A stretch of DNA of 64,000 bases from Peltaster fructicola. Its lineage: Eukaryota > Ascomycota > Dothideomycetes. A model generated the notes under the pieces. The model saw nothing but the letters and a program-made list of their open reading frames with translations, made no database searches and was not told where the DNA came from. Each line of letters opens with the position of its first letter. Positions within the stretch are counted from its first letter, which is position 1. Location of the stretch: NCBI GenBank assembly GCA_001592805.2, contig CP051142.1, positions 2,046,001-2,110,000 on the forward strand. Reading direction: 5' to 3'. The position numbers and the translations under genes are program-made. Of this stretch, positions 44,676 to 58,500 are shown one piece after another.

Positions 44676-45424
44676 TTCAGCGAACTGCGCGCGTAGCACA
44701 ATGGCGATGCTCGAAGTTGTCGTTAAGATCGTCTCGCATCTGTTGACATCGATAAACATAGCGAGACTGGCATAGCGCGGGACACGCGTGAACACGTGAC
44801 TGTGGGATGTAGTCCATTTTCCTTTGACGCTGCTTCACTTCTCGTTTGTCCTGAACACATCTTCGCCGCACAGCACTTTTGCTGTCGCTGCAGTGACTTC
44901 GGCGCGCTCCTACAGGATCATGTCTGCATGCATGATGTGCGACCGTCGAGAAATCACACATCTCGGATGCACAAACTGAGTCTGATGTCGGTGGTCGATA
45001 TATGGCATAGCTTACTGTCAGCAGCTGGTCTCGCGAATCACAAGCACAGTTAGTATCAGCACGATAAGTCATGACCCAATGACTAATGACAGAACTGCTG
45101 CTGCTGCTTACTAGAGGCACGGCTTACAGCATCTTGGGATTCGTTGGTGTTTCGCTGGGTGTTGGCGTTGGCCCGAGATCGATCCTTCAGCTCAACACTG
45201 TCTCAAGCAGTAACATCGGGCCACCCGACTGCTATGAATAGGTAAGTCTTCGCAGTGATGGCAGTTTATAATCTCGGCCACAGCTGTTCTCGACTTTGTC
45301 ACGATTGCCACGAACACAGCGATTTTCTGCTCAGACAGAACACTTCACAGCTCAATCGTTGCGAGCCTTTACAACCAAATTGGTCCTTTAGCACTCGCCT
45401 TATCCACCAAGCGGTGTCAAAATT
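44676..45424. promoter_or_regulatory. Divergent region between SMC4 and the ssSPT-like gene
   Basis: 749 bp with start codons on both sides. Contains a short CTG run (about 45091-45102) and no recognised motif or gene. Confidence 0.4.
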
Positions 45425-45703
45425 ATGGCTATCTATCGCCCAGCCGCGTTCCCATATCGACCCAAGCAATCCAGTGCTCTGACCGAGATAGTGTATCAAG
45501 CGAAGGTCTTTTATTATCAGTATGAGATCAACACATCGCAGTACCTCATGTCACCAGGGGAAAAGGTCACATTCAACCTGATACTGCTGTCACTGCTAGT
45601 GTTGGTGTACTACATGATGGTCTTTCTCTTTCAGCCTTACTCTACGACCATTCCTCATCTTTCAGCATACATCAGAAGCTCGCACGACCTGATGCCGAGA
45701 TAG
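45425..45703 (+). CDS. Serine palmitoyltransferase small subunit-like protein (ssSPT family)
   Basis: 92 residues with one membrane helix. After a 27-residue N-terminus comes the family pattern: FYYQYEINTSQYLMSPGEK, then FNLILLSLLVLVYYMMVFLF as the helix, and a polar tail after QPYSTTIPHL. This aligns by eye with animal ssSPTa/b (YYQY, T, YML, P, E, FN, L-rich helix, Y, F-P/Q). These small subunits bind and activate the Lcb1-Lcb2 serine palmitoyltransferase in the ER, the first step of sphingolipid synthesis, and influence acyl-CoA choice. The yeast counterpart Tsc3 is diverged. The assignment rests on this motif match; the gene is small enough to be missed by automatic annotation. Confidence 0.75.
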   Translation: MAIYRPAAFPYRPKQSSALTEIVYQAKVFYYQYEINTSQYLMSPGEKVTFNLILLSLLVLVYYMMVFLFQPYSTTIPHLSAYIRSSHDLMPR

Positions 45704-46272
45704 TATGTTGGAAACCTGATCCACTGGAGCTGAAGAATGGCGCTTCATCCAACGTCACCGGCAGTCAACTCTTCCGATCCGAACGAGAGTACTACGGGCA
45801 AAGAGCAATACCTTTGGCAGAAGTTCATATCCGGGCTTGTGATCACAGCAGCCCAAGTCCTCGGCTGTACCACCTGCCCACGTACATGCTACACGACGTG
45901 GTGTCACTATCGGGCAGGACGAACGGTGCACAACCCACTAGACTTGTAAGATGTATGCATGCAACCGTGGTCTGCGTCCTTTTTCGATACCCAATCTCAC
46001 TTTACTAACATGACCGTACCCGAGCGGTCATGCTTGCACCAACAACCACAGGAAGCAGAGCGAAGAGGCAGACACACGGTGTAGCAAAGTCAGGTGGCTC
46101 AATTGTAGGCCTCAAGGATTGGCGGTCCCATGCCCTGTAGGTTTCTCTTTGCTGTTTGCTACAAACACAGTGCTATATGCATATAAGGCCCACATCTCTT
46201 GTGGTGTCATCGCGCCTCAAACCCTGCGGATATATTCTTGTCTCTCATCCGTTTTTTTCAGAACCACATAAC
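45704..46272. other. Intergenic region, nothing supported
   Basis: About 570 bp between two plus-strand genes. A 70-codon frame (45737-45949) has no domain and probably lies in the ssSPT 3' UTR or the next promoter. Confidence 0.45.
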
Positions 46273-47316
46273 ATGGCACTTACACCTTATGTACCATCAA
46301 GCACGTGGCTGTCGAGACCACGAAGCGCAGAACCATATCTCAGCACTTGGTCACCCACAGCATACCCATCAAATTCAGCATCTTTCTTCGGCGACCTTGC
46401 TCACGAGTATCTGTCAGGCTTATGCCATGCAGCACATGAACGGCGGCTAAGTGAGGATTTAATCGTCAACGACTGGATATTTAGATGCCCTGATCTCGAC
46501 CTTGATTATGGCAACCCGTTGACCAAAGAGGAACTGGCGGCGGCGTTCGAGAGCATTATTGCATCGGTTAATCACGCACGCCTTGGTCAACTCGACACAG
46601 CATTATCTCATGACCTACTGCTGGATCTTGAGTCGGCGATGCAAAGCGACCAGTTTGGCATGTACAATTTCGGCCGACAGATCACCTTCGAGACGCAGCA
46701 TTTGTTCCGAGCACTGTCCTACGTATCCTATCGCTGTCGTAGCGTCGCAATTGGTGGTGTGCTGCACATCTTCTTCACACGACATGTGCGGTGGATATAC
46801 CAGAACAATGGTCGGAAGGCACTTTGGCAGTGGTGCTCGGCGATACTCGACTCGGGTATGACTGATACCATGAAAAGCGACTGCATCGCACAACTGTGCT
46901 TGTTCCGCCCAGATCTTCTAAGCCCCATCAACATACGGAACGCCGAGGGCTCCGTTCGAAGGCTGTCCCAGATTGCTCATGAGATCGGGGACATGCTCGA
47001 CAGAGGCCGTCGACCTCGTCGACACAGAAGCCTCCCTCGTTGCGACTCCCGCTCGCGTACGCGCCGGTCAAGTCGTCGGAGAAGCGCTCTATGGCTTTCG
47101 GACGAGGAAGAATGCTGGGATAGAGATCAGCTCCAGGATGAGGTTCGGTACCATGAGAGAGAACTCGAGCGCAGTCAAAGGGCACTGGACAGGATGAGGT
47201 CAGACGATGACCACCGCTATGGCACTCGTCGGCCAAGATCGTATCGGCAAAGGCGATCATCGCTAGAGAACGCTTGGAGTAACACGAAGTTGTGGCCAGC
47301 AAGTGATGAGGACTGA
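46273..47316 (+). CDS. Protein of unknown function with Arg/Ser-rich C-terminus
   Basis: 347 residues, intronless. The frame is open upstream to 46156, but the ATG at 46273 (ACATGGCACTT) starts the better sequence MALTPYVPSSTWLSRPRS. Residues about 35-255 look folded and mostly helical, with aromatic and charged residues spaced as in a soluble protein (FFGDLAHEYLSGLCHAAHERR, TKEELAAAFESIIASV). The last 90 residues are a basic, RS-like and charged coil (RRPRRHRSLPRCDSRSRTR and later ERELERSQRALDRM). An SR-type tail would suit an RNA-linked nuclear protein, but this is only texture. No family recognised. It is convergent with the RBM26-like gene, 51 bp apart. Confidence 0.62.
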   Translation: MALTPYVPSSTWLSRPRSAEPYLSTWSPTAYPSNSASFFGDLAHEYLSGLCHAAHERRLSEDLIVNDWIFRCPDLDLDYGNPLTKEELAAAFESIIASVNHARLGQLDTALSHDLLLDLESAMQSDQFGMYNFGRQITFETQHLFRALSYVSYRCRSVAIGGVLHIFFTRHVRWIYQNNGRKALWQWCSAILDSGMTDTMKSDCIAQLCLFRPDLLSPINIRNAEGSVRRLSQIAHEIGDMLDRGRRPRRHRSLPRCDSRSRTRRSSRRRSALWLSDEEECWDRDQLQDEVRYHERELERSQRALDRMRSDDDHRYGTRRPRSYRQRRSSLENAWSNTKLWPASDED

Positions 47317-47367
47317 AGAAAATCGAGTTGGTAGACCAGGCAGGCATATACAGATCTATTTGTTACA

Positions 47368-49323
47368 TTATTGCCAGCTATCCTCATTCATATCCGCCAT
47401 ATCAGCTTCCTCGTACTCGCCCTCGCCTTCTGCGATAGGAGCATCAGCCATGACCACAGGCGTGTCTTGAGCTACGACCTTAACGCCTGCCGTGGTGCCG
47501 TTTGTATTCGCCGGATTGGTCATCCAAGACACTTCCACAGCACCAATGTTCGGAATGCCAGATGCAGTCGCAGCTTTGAAGTTTTCTGCTCGATATCTCT
47601 CTTCGAACGCCACCATGGCAGCGTCTTCTCTGTCAGGGTGCTTCGAGAGAACGGCATGCTCAAGATTGTCGCTGAAAAGCAGATACTGACGCATAGCCTC
47701 GTCGTACTGAACAAATGTGCCGGTCGGAAATCGTACAGAGAGTGTCCTTGGCCGATTATCCAGCCTCTTCACAGCACCACCACGAGCTGGAGCACCAGCC
47801 CAGGCACCTCTAAAAGAACCCCGGGTAGTGAATCGACCTCGACCTCTGAATCCACCTCGACCTCCCCAAGACTGACCATTCTGCGACTCAGCTGCGGCAG
47901 TAGGATCAATACCTAATATTTGAGCTTCCGCTTCAAGCTTGGCAAGCTGAGCCTTCAAGCCCTTCGTTTGCTCAGACTCTACTTTGGGAGCTCCAATGCC
48001 GTTCTGCGCAGCTGCATTGGCTTTCTTGGCAAGGAGTTCTGCAAATTTCTTGCGCTCTTCGTCCATAGCCTTGAGCTTCGCATCAATATCAGCCTTTGCT
48101 TCTGTGCCTCATCCCGCTGCTTTTGACTTCCTCGTGCTTCTTCTGAGCCTCCGCTTGTCGCTTGGCAATCTCCTCCGGATCAACCTGGGGTACATCGATG
48201 TTCATCTCTATGTCCTGTGGCTCGGAACCCTGCTGACCATTGGCTACATCGCCTCCCGGCTTATACCAGAAGACCTTCACGAAGCGATTGTCGAAGATCA
48301 CCTTCGGACTTGTGTATGCAGCATTGGCCTCGTCCCAACTGCTGAAGGTGACGATGGCAAGCCGTCTTTGAGACTGTAGCTCCACTTGTTGTATGTTACC
48401 ATACTGATTGAAGAAATCTCGGATCTGCTGCTCCTCAAACTTGTCCTCGGGTATCTGCTCGACTACCAATGCCGTCAGAGATCTGTCTTGCGACGGGCCT
48501 GCCAAGGAGAACTCGGCTCTACGACCACCTCCTCGGCCTTGTCCGCCCCTGCCACGACCTCCGGCTCTTCCTCGAGTGTTACCGCGATCAGAAAGTGGCT
48601 GCATCATAGCCTGCGATGAATCGAGTCCTTGACTTCCAACCACCATAGCATCAGTGCCGTGCTCGAACTTGCAAGACGCCCCGCGAGCGCAGAAGCCTTT
48701 GGTATCGTAGTCTCGACAACGTTTGCCTGACCTGCGACCGTTGAACGACGTGGCTGGACCGTTCTGATCGCCGAATGATGGCATGCCAGGCATAGGTGGT
48801 AGACCCAACGCCTGTTGCATAGCCATGAGAGCTCCAATCGCATCTTGTGGGTTCATCTGCGCCATAGCTCCTGGTTGAAATTGAGGTGCTTGCCATGGCT
48901 GATTCTGTCTGCCACCACGTTCACTGCCTCCTCTTCCGCGACGCGCCTGCTTCACGGGTCTGTCTCCGACAGCTTGAAGCGTCCATTAGGCGCGCTATCG
49001 TCGCCACGATCGTCGAACGTGCGCTTGCGCGGTCCAGAAGGAGGCTGGGCGAATGTCTTGGGCGCAGGCGCGTTAGGATCGTAAGCCTTTGTCTGAAGTG
49101 CCTTGACGAAGTCGTTGACAAAGCCCTCGGTGCTGTCCTGTAAGAAGTCTCCAAGATTGTCGATGCAGTTCTGTCGCACTGCTGCAGGATCGTCGTCGCC
49201 TCTCACGAGTTCGAGTACATACTCAGCAAGGACATCTGGATCAGCATCGGTATCTGACAGGTCCTCAAGCTTCTTGACAACCCAAGCTTTCAGGAGCTGT
49301 GCCTGCGTTTCATCAAGCTGCAT
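47368..49323 (-). CDS. RBM26/27-like RNA-binding protein (PWI-like, CCCH, RRM)
   Basis: Nuclear RNA surveillance/processing factor by homology to animal RBM26/27 and fission yeast Rmn1. Domains in order: N-terminal PWI-like helical domain (LLKAWVVKKLEDLSDTDADP onward); a CCCH finger with spacing C-x8-C-x5-C-x3-H (CRDYDTKGFCARGASCKFEH); an RGG patch; an RRM (LVVEQIPEDKF ... RLAIVTFSSWDEANAAY); a charged coiled coil; and a second RRM-like end (LSVRFPTGTFVQYDEAM) before an acidic tail. The reading frame is broken three times. One base seems missing in each of three homopolymers: GGG at 48956-48958, TTTT at 48121-48124 and TTT at 48095-48097 (plus-strand letters). The protein sequence continues smoothly across each. 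About 652 residues in total. These are probably sequence errors in a live gene. Confidence 0.85.
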
Positions 49324-49559
49324 ACTTGCAATAGATGAGCTCAGCGCGTGTTGTCAGGAGCGACGTTGGGTGGTGTATCTGGAGAGGGTTATTTTTCGAG
49401 TTGACGGCTTGGACTTTTGAGCTTGATCATCACATGCACGGCAGTCGCTCCTTGTTCACCAATAACTCGCGGCGCACAACACCCTCGCAATGCTCTTATG
49501 ATCACGAATGAACATCAGTATGGTGTTCGGTCGTCAGTGTTGCTCGCCTGCTCGACAGC
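49324..49559. promoter_or_regulatory. Divergent promoter of the RBM26-like gene and CSF1
   Basis: 236 bp between opposite start codons, including both leaders. No element recognised. Confidence 0.4.
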
Positions 49560-52500
49560 ATGTCCAGCCTAGTGGCATCACCACTGGGCCCGCCAGAGGG
49601 CTTCAACTATGTGTACTTGATTGAGCTGCTGATCTGTGGCATCCTCAGTCTCTTCTTCCTCTTTTACTTCAATCGCCTGTTCGCAACCGTCATATCCTAT
49701 GGCATCCGAGCCTACACATGGCACAAGTATCGAGCGCATATCGATATCACAGCGTTGCAGGTCAGTCTGCTAGGCGGCCGCATCTTCTTCAAGAGTATAC
49801 GCTACCATGCCCATAATATCACCGTCTTCGTACACGATGGACACATCACCTGGCGGTACTGGCTGCGTCAAGTACAGGAAGCAGAGATTTTCTCTGTCAC
49901 ACCACCGCGCTCTCACGAAGGACTCAAGAGCTCGGATGGCAAGGACCCTAGCGGTCCTGGGACAATTGGAGGGTCAAGCTCGCACGACGGTAGTCCTGAC
50001 GAAGTTGAAGCTGGTGTCCAGCAGAAGAAGGAACTGCCATGTCGGATCTCGGTCAAGGTATCTGGTGTTGAGGCTTTCATATACAACCGCAGCCCGTTGT
50101 ACGATGGCATTGTCGAGGCAACCCTGAAGAAAGCTGAACAACAAACGGCCGAACGAGACTCCACGAGCGAGGACACGAAACATCAGCACGCAGAGAAGAC
50201 AGACAGTGGGTTCCACAAGGAACAATTACACCAGACTCAGACTTCGTCCACCACCACACCTACTTGTGACCTCCCAGATGTACCTCAATGGCTCCGTGTC
50301 CTGCCAGTGCATATTCAGTGCAAGCGAGCGGCTGCCGCAATCGGCAACGAGAACACCACGAGCGTGTTGACAGCAAAGGTTGAGCACTCAGCGGGCCAGA
50401 TCGACGCTTCAGCTGCATCATCTCTGGACTTGTACAAGTTACTCTTCAAATTCGAGTTCAAGAAGGTGACAGTCGCAATGAAGCCAAACAGAGACTACAA
50501 ACGTCCGCAAGCGAATACTGCCTACATGGCGCTCCACAAAAGCAAGGACGATAAGGAGGCTCCACGGTTTGCGTGGTTCTCATGGGCCTGGGTACCCAGA
50601 TTAGTCCCACGATTCATACACAAGACGAAACCTAAGGGCTCGATTCGCACGGCGTCCATCGGATCAGACGTTGGCCATTCATTCGAAAACCTCCCAGACA
50701 GCGTTCCTGGTCAAGCGCAATGGCACGGTCTTACTCGCTACCTAACAGATGAGTCTCCTGACGACCGCGCGGAATGGCGCAACGTCGAGTATGCAAAAGC
50801 TTCAACTTTAGCAGATTGCGAGCAGGTCAATATGCGCTTCTACTGGGACATCCCAGGCAATGTTCCTGATGGTCTCACGGAAAGTGCATCACTGCTCGAC
50901 TCTGACAGTGGTCTCAATTCTCCGCCTTCCTTACCAGACTACGGCATTGATCTCGCAGTCCATGGCGGGTTCGTCACATATGGTCCATGGGCCGATCGAG
51001 AACGAGTGAACCTACAACGAGTATTCTTCCCAGCCAGCTTCGTCGATGCCTTGCCATTCGAGCCCCCTGGACCTGGTCAGACCCGTGTGGCGACAATCTT
51101 CAAGCTCTTTCTCTCCATTGAGGAAGATGTCACTCTTCGCATTCCCACTAGGGAGACCTCAAAGGATCATAGATGGCATGGCCGTGCTAATAGAGGCACC
51201 CATGGACCTCAGAAAGGCAAATCAGAGCACAGAAATGCGAAGTCCAGCAAGAACAAGAAAAGCTCGAAGACAAAGACAAACACTGGCGCTGCAAACGCTG
51301 ACACCCGTCCATACGGCTGGCTCGATGTGACTGTCAAGCCAAACTCGACGGTCAACTACAACATGGACATGTACGCTCGGAGGACTGGGTTTCGCAATAT
51401 AATCGATCTTGACATCAAAGGCACAGAGATTACAAGCAGTGTCAACCATGCTTTGTTGTGGCGAGCCGGAGAGCTGACACTAACAGGAGATCTCTCAAAT
51501 CCTCTGACCTGGAACACTCTCCGAGACTGGCCGTTCAAGATCGTCTGCTATGACATGGAGCTGTTCATACTCCGCGATCACTTATTCCTCATCATAGATC
51601 TGGTGGATGATTGGGGTTCTGGTGCGCCTCCTGACTTCTACACTTTCGTTCCTTTCCGGTATACTATGGACATCACATTCCGCAACTTCGTCATGTATCT
51701 GAACACAAACGATGCCAACATCATAAACGATCCGGCAGATTTTGACACAAACGACTTCCTTACTCTTGAAGGAGAGCATCTGAACGGCGTCCTTGGGATC
51801 CCACTCGAATACTACCGACCGAAGAAGAACGAGATCAGCTTCGACGTTCATGCTCGAAACTTATCTATGCGCATGCTGAGCTCTTCAAGGAGCACGATCA
51901 GAAGTCTGCTTCAGGAGAACCGAGTTGCAAGACTACCGGAGCTCACTCTGCTCGGTACCTTCGAGTCGAATCAGCAGCAAGTGAGAGGCCTCACGGACAC
52001 TCTACGGATGGACATTGAGGGCAAAGGATTCTCCATCCAGGCCTATGGCTTCTTGTTACGCCACCTAATCAATATCAAGGAGAATTACTTTGGCGATTTT
52101 GTTCACTTCAAGACTCTTGAGGAGTTTCAGAATGCTGGAGACAACATCGTCGAGGCAAATGAGCAATTAGCCAGTCTTCCCAAGCCGACACCAATCAACG
52201 AGCTGGATGTGCTTCTCTCAATTGTGGTCAAGGATGCCACAATCATGCTTCCCACCAACCTGTACTCTGCCAGGGAATTTGTCAAAGCAGAAGTTCCAGA
52301 AGCGTTGGTCGACTTGCGAGTCTCGAGCTACTACTTGGATCTCGCGATCAACATCTCTCCTGTCAGCATTCAGTTGGCAGCTGTCGATGCCCGACCATCA
52401 TCGCCTGTGGCATCGTCGTCAAATACACAACTGTACGTCAGTCGGACTGCTGTCGTTGGTCACCGGGCCTTTGGTCTGCCTCCCGAAGAGGCACCATATG

Positions 52501-55500
52501 TAAGTATCTGGGAGATTGATATCGGCTCAATCACGGGTGAAATGAAGCAGCGCTTTCTTCACGACGTGGTCCTAGCTGCGAAAGCATTGATCTTCACATT
52601 TGCAGATCGTGAGAATGCTCTGCCGCTCGACTCTCCTTTGGCGGTCTTCGACGCTTCGTTTGTGCAAGTCCGCACTGACACTTTGCGCATATGGCTCAAC
52701 CTTGGCGATGAAGCCATGCTGTTGTCTGCAGACCCCATCAATGTGCACTCGCGCGATTGGGCAGACGAGACGTTCTCGCAGCACGTCAACGTTATCGTTC
52801 CAAACCTCACAGTCGCTTGCGTGGACAGCACAAGTGCAGCACGTCATCAGCGTGGTCATCACAAGCAGGTTGTTTCTACATATGCTTTCTTTCAGACAAG
52901 TCTTGCTCTGAACGTAGTCATGCGCAAGAAGTCCTTTGCGACGGAAGCACGCAAGCAGCAGAGGTTCATTCGACACAACGATTCTCGTACCAACAGAGTG
53001 CCCTTCTTGCAACGAGCGGGCTTGTTCTGGCAGGACTCTGACAGTAAAGAGGATGACCCAGCTACTGAACCTCCTGCAATGGCATATCCTCCTTTTCCAG
53101 CTCCTCTTGACAGGCACGGACAAGGTCTGCACACTGCGGCTTCTGTCAAGAGTGTCCGGATAAGATCTCAGCTTGCGCGGCAGAAATCAACATCTTCATT
53201 GGCCTCCTCTATCCGCAATGCGAGGCTCATGTCGCCGCAACAGAGCCAAGCAGCAGCAGCCGAGACGCAGCACAGCGTCCGATCGAAACCACCGACGTCA
53301 GTTCGCCAACCTGCTACGCCATCTCGCGGTACGAGTACTTCGCAGACTGGTTTGCAATCTGGTACTATGGCTTTCTCAAGCATCTACAACGAGCCGTACT
53401 TCCTATTGGACGCCATCATGCCAGATGAGACAGTCGCACCTCCTTACGTGCTCAACGATGAAACAACAACTTCAGGGTCCGGTGCATCGTCTCTTCTGCT
53501 GGCTGACGAGGTTACAGTCGAGGACGATATCGCTCAAACCACAATTATGATCGACCTCTACCCTGGTATCCGTGCATATGCTGACCCTCGTGTGGCGAAA
53601 GCTGCGGTGCGTTTAGCAGAATCGATACAGGCGAAGTCTGCAGAAGACGTTATGGACGGCTTCCAGGTCGACGTGATGACAGATGTTGCAGATCGCAACC
53701 AAAGAAAAAGTGTTGAAGCAAATGTGACGCAAATTGGGATTCATCTGCCGTCACTTGTCACAAGACTGTCATGCCAAGCAGATGCTGCACAGACAGCGAT
53801 GAGTGCTGAGCTGATTCTTGACGCTTTGACAACCAACGTTCGTCTACGTAGTGCTACCGAGCGACTGGACGACGGAGCAGTCTCTCTGCACGTCCTTCTC
53901 AATAGCCTGAAGACGACACTAAGAAAAGGAGACAGCAACGATGATGAAGGCATAGCGATGCAGCTTGTCCTCGAAGATATGATGCTCTGGTTAGCACTTG
54001 CGAAGTCAAGGAACATTCGCTTGACTATGGCAGACATCTCCCTCAGTGTCATGACATCGGCTGCAGGCTTCTTCTCTACCCTACCGCAAACACTCCTGCC
54101 TTTGATCGTGCAGCTACAGCAAGATCTCTCGGGCTGGCAAAATGATACCAAACAACGCCTGCAGCTGCTTCTCTATCAATTGACTCGACTAGGAGAGCAT
54201 GTCGGCGACCCACCTTTCCTGACCAAGATGACCTACATCTTGCGTGCATTCCCCGACCACTTTCGAAACCAGGAATCCTGGAAAGTGATCATGCGCTTCC
54301 GTAACATACTACGATCACTTCCCTCGACTGTTCTTGGCGATCTTGAGAACACATTCCAGAGTAAGGATGTATCCTGCCCAGAGGATGCACCGCAGAAGAT
54401 GTTAGAGTCCTGGACGCAATGGCGGAACTGGGATGTGGTTAACATTGAACACACTGAGGCATTCAAGCATATACTTGAGCAGCCTGACCTCGAGACTGAC
54501 CGAGCTCCAGCCCCAACGCCACTATGTTTGACCTGGGTACAGGAAAACATACAAGTCGTCATCAAGAGTCCGTACCAAGACAGTCATATCGTGATTAGGG
54601 AGATGACGCTTGGCGTCGACGTCGAGCCACCTCGTCTTCCAACGGGCTTGATGCTCGTTGAGGAGAATAAACGCACGAAGATTCTTTCGCACATACATGC
54701 GTCCTCTGTCGGCATTGAGTTGCAGTGGAATTTGATTGCCGTCGTGCAGGAGATCCTTCCCGGCGTTCTGAAGAGCCTGCCACAACCGGAGCAGGTTGCG
54801 CGGAAGAACACCACGCAAGCACTCGAGGATGAGATCATCAGACAAGAGTTTCATCTTGTGGTGTCCACTGATGCAGGCAGCGTCGGATTGCACACTCTCA
54901 ACTTGCAACACATCGCACAAGCAGAAGGTCTACGACTCTCCTTGCTTGGCACAACTCAAGCCGAAGAGCCATATGGCGTTTGCGCGAGTGCTTTACTGAA
55001 TGCTAATCGTGCAGGCACACAACTGCATGCCAACAGTAGCATGATCTGGCAATCATTACTGATCTCACCTACCATCTACATTGACCACCTACGTCCTCGC
55101 AGGAAAGCAGACATACCACCGACTGTGAACGTTGCCGTGGCATATGAAGAAGTCCAGCTTAGTGTTATTGAACAGATTCCGGGTATTCTGCGCATAGTCG
55201 ATTCGGTGATAGCAGAAGAGGTGGCGCAGATCATGCAACTCATACAGACCATCGAAAGCCAACAGGTCACTAAGGGCACAGCTCTGGAGGTATTGCAAAA
55301 GTCATTGAGTGGAGAGAACGACAAGCCGGCAAAGATCAATGGTGCACTGCTTGCCGGCGAGCTCACCGTGGAGATCTCATTGCTGCAATCGCTCAAATAC
55401 AGACTCACTGGTACAGCGGCAAGCGTAAGAGTAGCACCCAGCCTGCTCGAGGCTGAGAATATCTCCGTCGACTTCGAAACTGGAACATTACATCACTCCT

Positions 55501-58500
55501 TCATCAATGTGAGCCATGGCGAGGAGCATCAGCAGCGGATTGTGAACGTACCGCCAATCAATGGGCATGTCGTAGTGCGCAATGCCGGGCCTCACAAGAA
55601 GGTGTCGGTTCTGACCACAGTCGGCCGACTGGATATTGATGCTGAAGCTTTGCAGTCTGTGGCCACTACACTGAACAGGTCTGAGGTGCAGAGTGTGATC
55701 ACAGCTATCAAGGACGGCATCGTGGATATTCAAGAACGAGTCACAAGTGTCGTCCCAAGCAAGAGCACCGACCAGGTGTTTGAGAGTTCGAACGCTGTGC
55801 AGCCACTGCACTATGAAGTCCGGGTATCTCTAGCTGGTGTGCGAATTGCTGCAAGCGCACCGCAAGCCACCAGTCGTGCCATAGCAGCCTTTGAGCTAGG
55901 CATTGGAGCATGCAATGCTGTCGCCTCTAACCACAAGAGTCTTGAGTTGGGAGTGGCACCATGGTTTCCGGAGGTCCGCGGCATGCTGAGAGACATTGGT
56001 GCACGATTGACCGTCAAGAATCGCAAGAATGTGTACCCTGCAGGCAATGTTACTCTGGCGCTCGCAGTCAACCTTGTGATACACAAGCAGAACGATGGTC
56101 AGACTTTGCGTGAGCTTGCAGTCCGCAGCCAGAAGTTCGAAGTGAACGCATACCCTAATACGGCTGCGATCATTGTTGACGTTATCAATCAGCTGCAGGA
56201 TCGACTTAAGGACCTCGATTTGTCTGGCGAGATCGAATATATACGGACCCTACGCAATCGCAAAGGCACGCAAGGAACCATCATGCCAGACATCAATACT
56301 GAAGTGCCGCCGACGCCGGGCTTGACCGCAGCCGAACTGCTGAACATGAAGGTCAAGGTCGAGCTGTCCGGTGTTGTTGTGTCTTGGATCGTACATGCAG
56401 ACAGCGTGACACATCCAGACGCGTCAGTGGAGGATCTCGTGTTGACACTGGCAGCGATCGAGCTGAGAACTCAAGGTGTCCGTGAGGGTCGACTCACTAT
56501 CAGAGATCTACAGCTGCAGCTTGTCGAACGTGGTCAAAGCAAGACAGAAAGAACATTCAACTCTGCTCTGATGCCCGAGATTGTATTCACGCTCGCATAC
56601 TGGTCTGAGCACAAAGACCGGCATTTAGCTTTCAAGGCGACTGGCAAGCCATTCGATCTCCGTCTCGACTCGAGGTTCGTTGTACCGCTCAACGGCGTCA
56701 AGCGGTCCATCGACTATGCTGTTGACAAATTTCGAGCTGGCACTGCAAGCTGGAAGAACGTACCAACTTCCTCAGGCTTACCGAGGCAGAGTCTACTGGG
56801 CAGTAACCACTTTGCCTCACTCAAAGCTGAAGCAGACTTCGCTGGTGCAAACTTCTATCTTCGTGGTACAGCTGAAACAGACAGCGTATCGAGTCCGGGT
56901 GGACCGAGTCAAGGCACGCAGCATGGTAGATATGGCCAGTTCGCATCAGACGATGGTGTATTGCAGACAACTCTTAGGTCCCCAGGTATCTCGTTCAAGC
57001 TGCAGTACGAGAGCAAACACAAGTCCTCCATACAAGCAGAGATGATGGTGGCGCCATCCTCGAATATGCTCCTGCCGAACGTTGTTCCGCTTGTCCTGCA
57101 GATATCTCGCACTGTCAAGGAAGTCATGCAGAGTCAAGAGAACAATGATGCCATGAAGGAATCGACGGCAAGCACCCGGCTGACGCAGTCGACAATGTTC
57201 GATGAGGCACTAGCAACGGCAGACCCTACAGCAATCTTCGGCAAGACCAAGATCAATCTGGGACTTCGAATCGCCAGACAGGAGTTTGGTCTGACCTGCC
57301 AGCCTATTGCCAAGATCGATGCTAAGGCGGAGCTCGACGATTTCTATCTCACGGTCAGCACAATTGAGGACACGGAGTTGGGTCACTTCTTCACGGCCTC
57401 CGCGAGCTTGTCGAAACTATCTGCGAAGGTCAAGCATGTGTACTCTCGCGAGCCGACCTTCAGCTTCGATATGGATTCAGTCATCCTCTCGCTCATGAAC
57501 AGCAAACATTTTAGTGGTGTTAACGGCATCTCCGCCATACTGAAGCTTCAACCAACCAGGACTTCTATCAATGGCAAGCAGCTGCAAGACCTACTCCTCT
57601 TCCGAGAGATATGGCTGCCGCCCGAGATCCGAAATGCTGCGACTACGAGTCCACATTCTCCTGAGCAGGCTGACGTTCTGATGCATCGCTACCAGATAGC
57701 AGCCAATGCAGCGGCATTCCCATGGAATGCTGCAGTCTCCATATCTGAGCTTACAATCGACCTGGATCTAGGCCAGAGTCTTGGCAAGTCATCCTTCAGC
57801 ATCACCAACTTGTGGGCGTCGTCTCAGAAGACCTCGAATTCTGAGCAGAATTTGTGCATAGGACTGGACGAGGTCGCAATGAATAGCCATGGCAGGATGA
57901 GTGGCTTCATTAATTTGAGCAAGCTTGCGATCAGAACACTGATCAGGTGGCCGGAGCAGGAGACTTCACTTAACAAGACACCACGCATTCAAGCTTCGAT
58001 CGGCTTCGGACGTATGCGTGCAAAAGCTGCCTTCGATTATCAGGCTTTCGCTTTTGGCGACATCGAGGGCTTTGACTTTATGATGTACAACGTCAGCGAG
58101 CGAAACAAGTACTCAGATCGACTTGTTGCCATCCTGGACTGCACCAAAGCGCACGTCTTTTGCACGTCGACAAGTCCCGCTCAGGCTCTCCTTGTATCAA
58201 GCTGCAGACCGACTCATTCACGAGAAGCAAGCTGCGTTCAGCCAGTCCCTCAAGGACATTGAGAAACATATGCGACGTCAAAGCGTGGTGCTTCAGCCTC
58301 AAGCCAAGTCGCCTATACCAGCGACTCCTCACTTGAAGTCCTCTGAGGATCTCGCGCCTGTCACTCTCCATACAGATGTAGTTGTGTCTCTGGGCAACAT
58401 CTGTGTGGGAGCATTCCCTGGAACATTCTTCGACAGTCAGATTTTCAAGGTCGAGGCCAACAATCTCCAAGCACGATTCGCTGTTGGGCTTGAGAGGCAC

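Noticed and set aside
48087-48130. A 34-nt intron in the RBM26-like gene
   Set aside because: Too short with a poor donor; it would delete coiled-coil residues that fit the protein, so two missing A/T bases are a better explanation.
58180-58200. Programmed frameshifting in CSF1
   Set aside because: The site matches no known +1 shift site, and similar one-base breaks occur in three other genes of the window.
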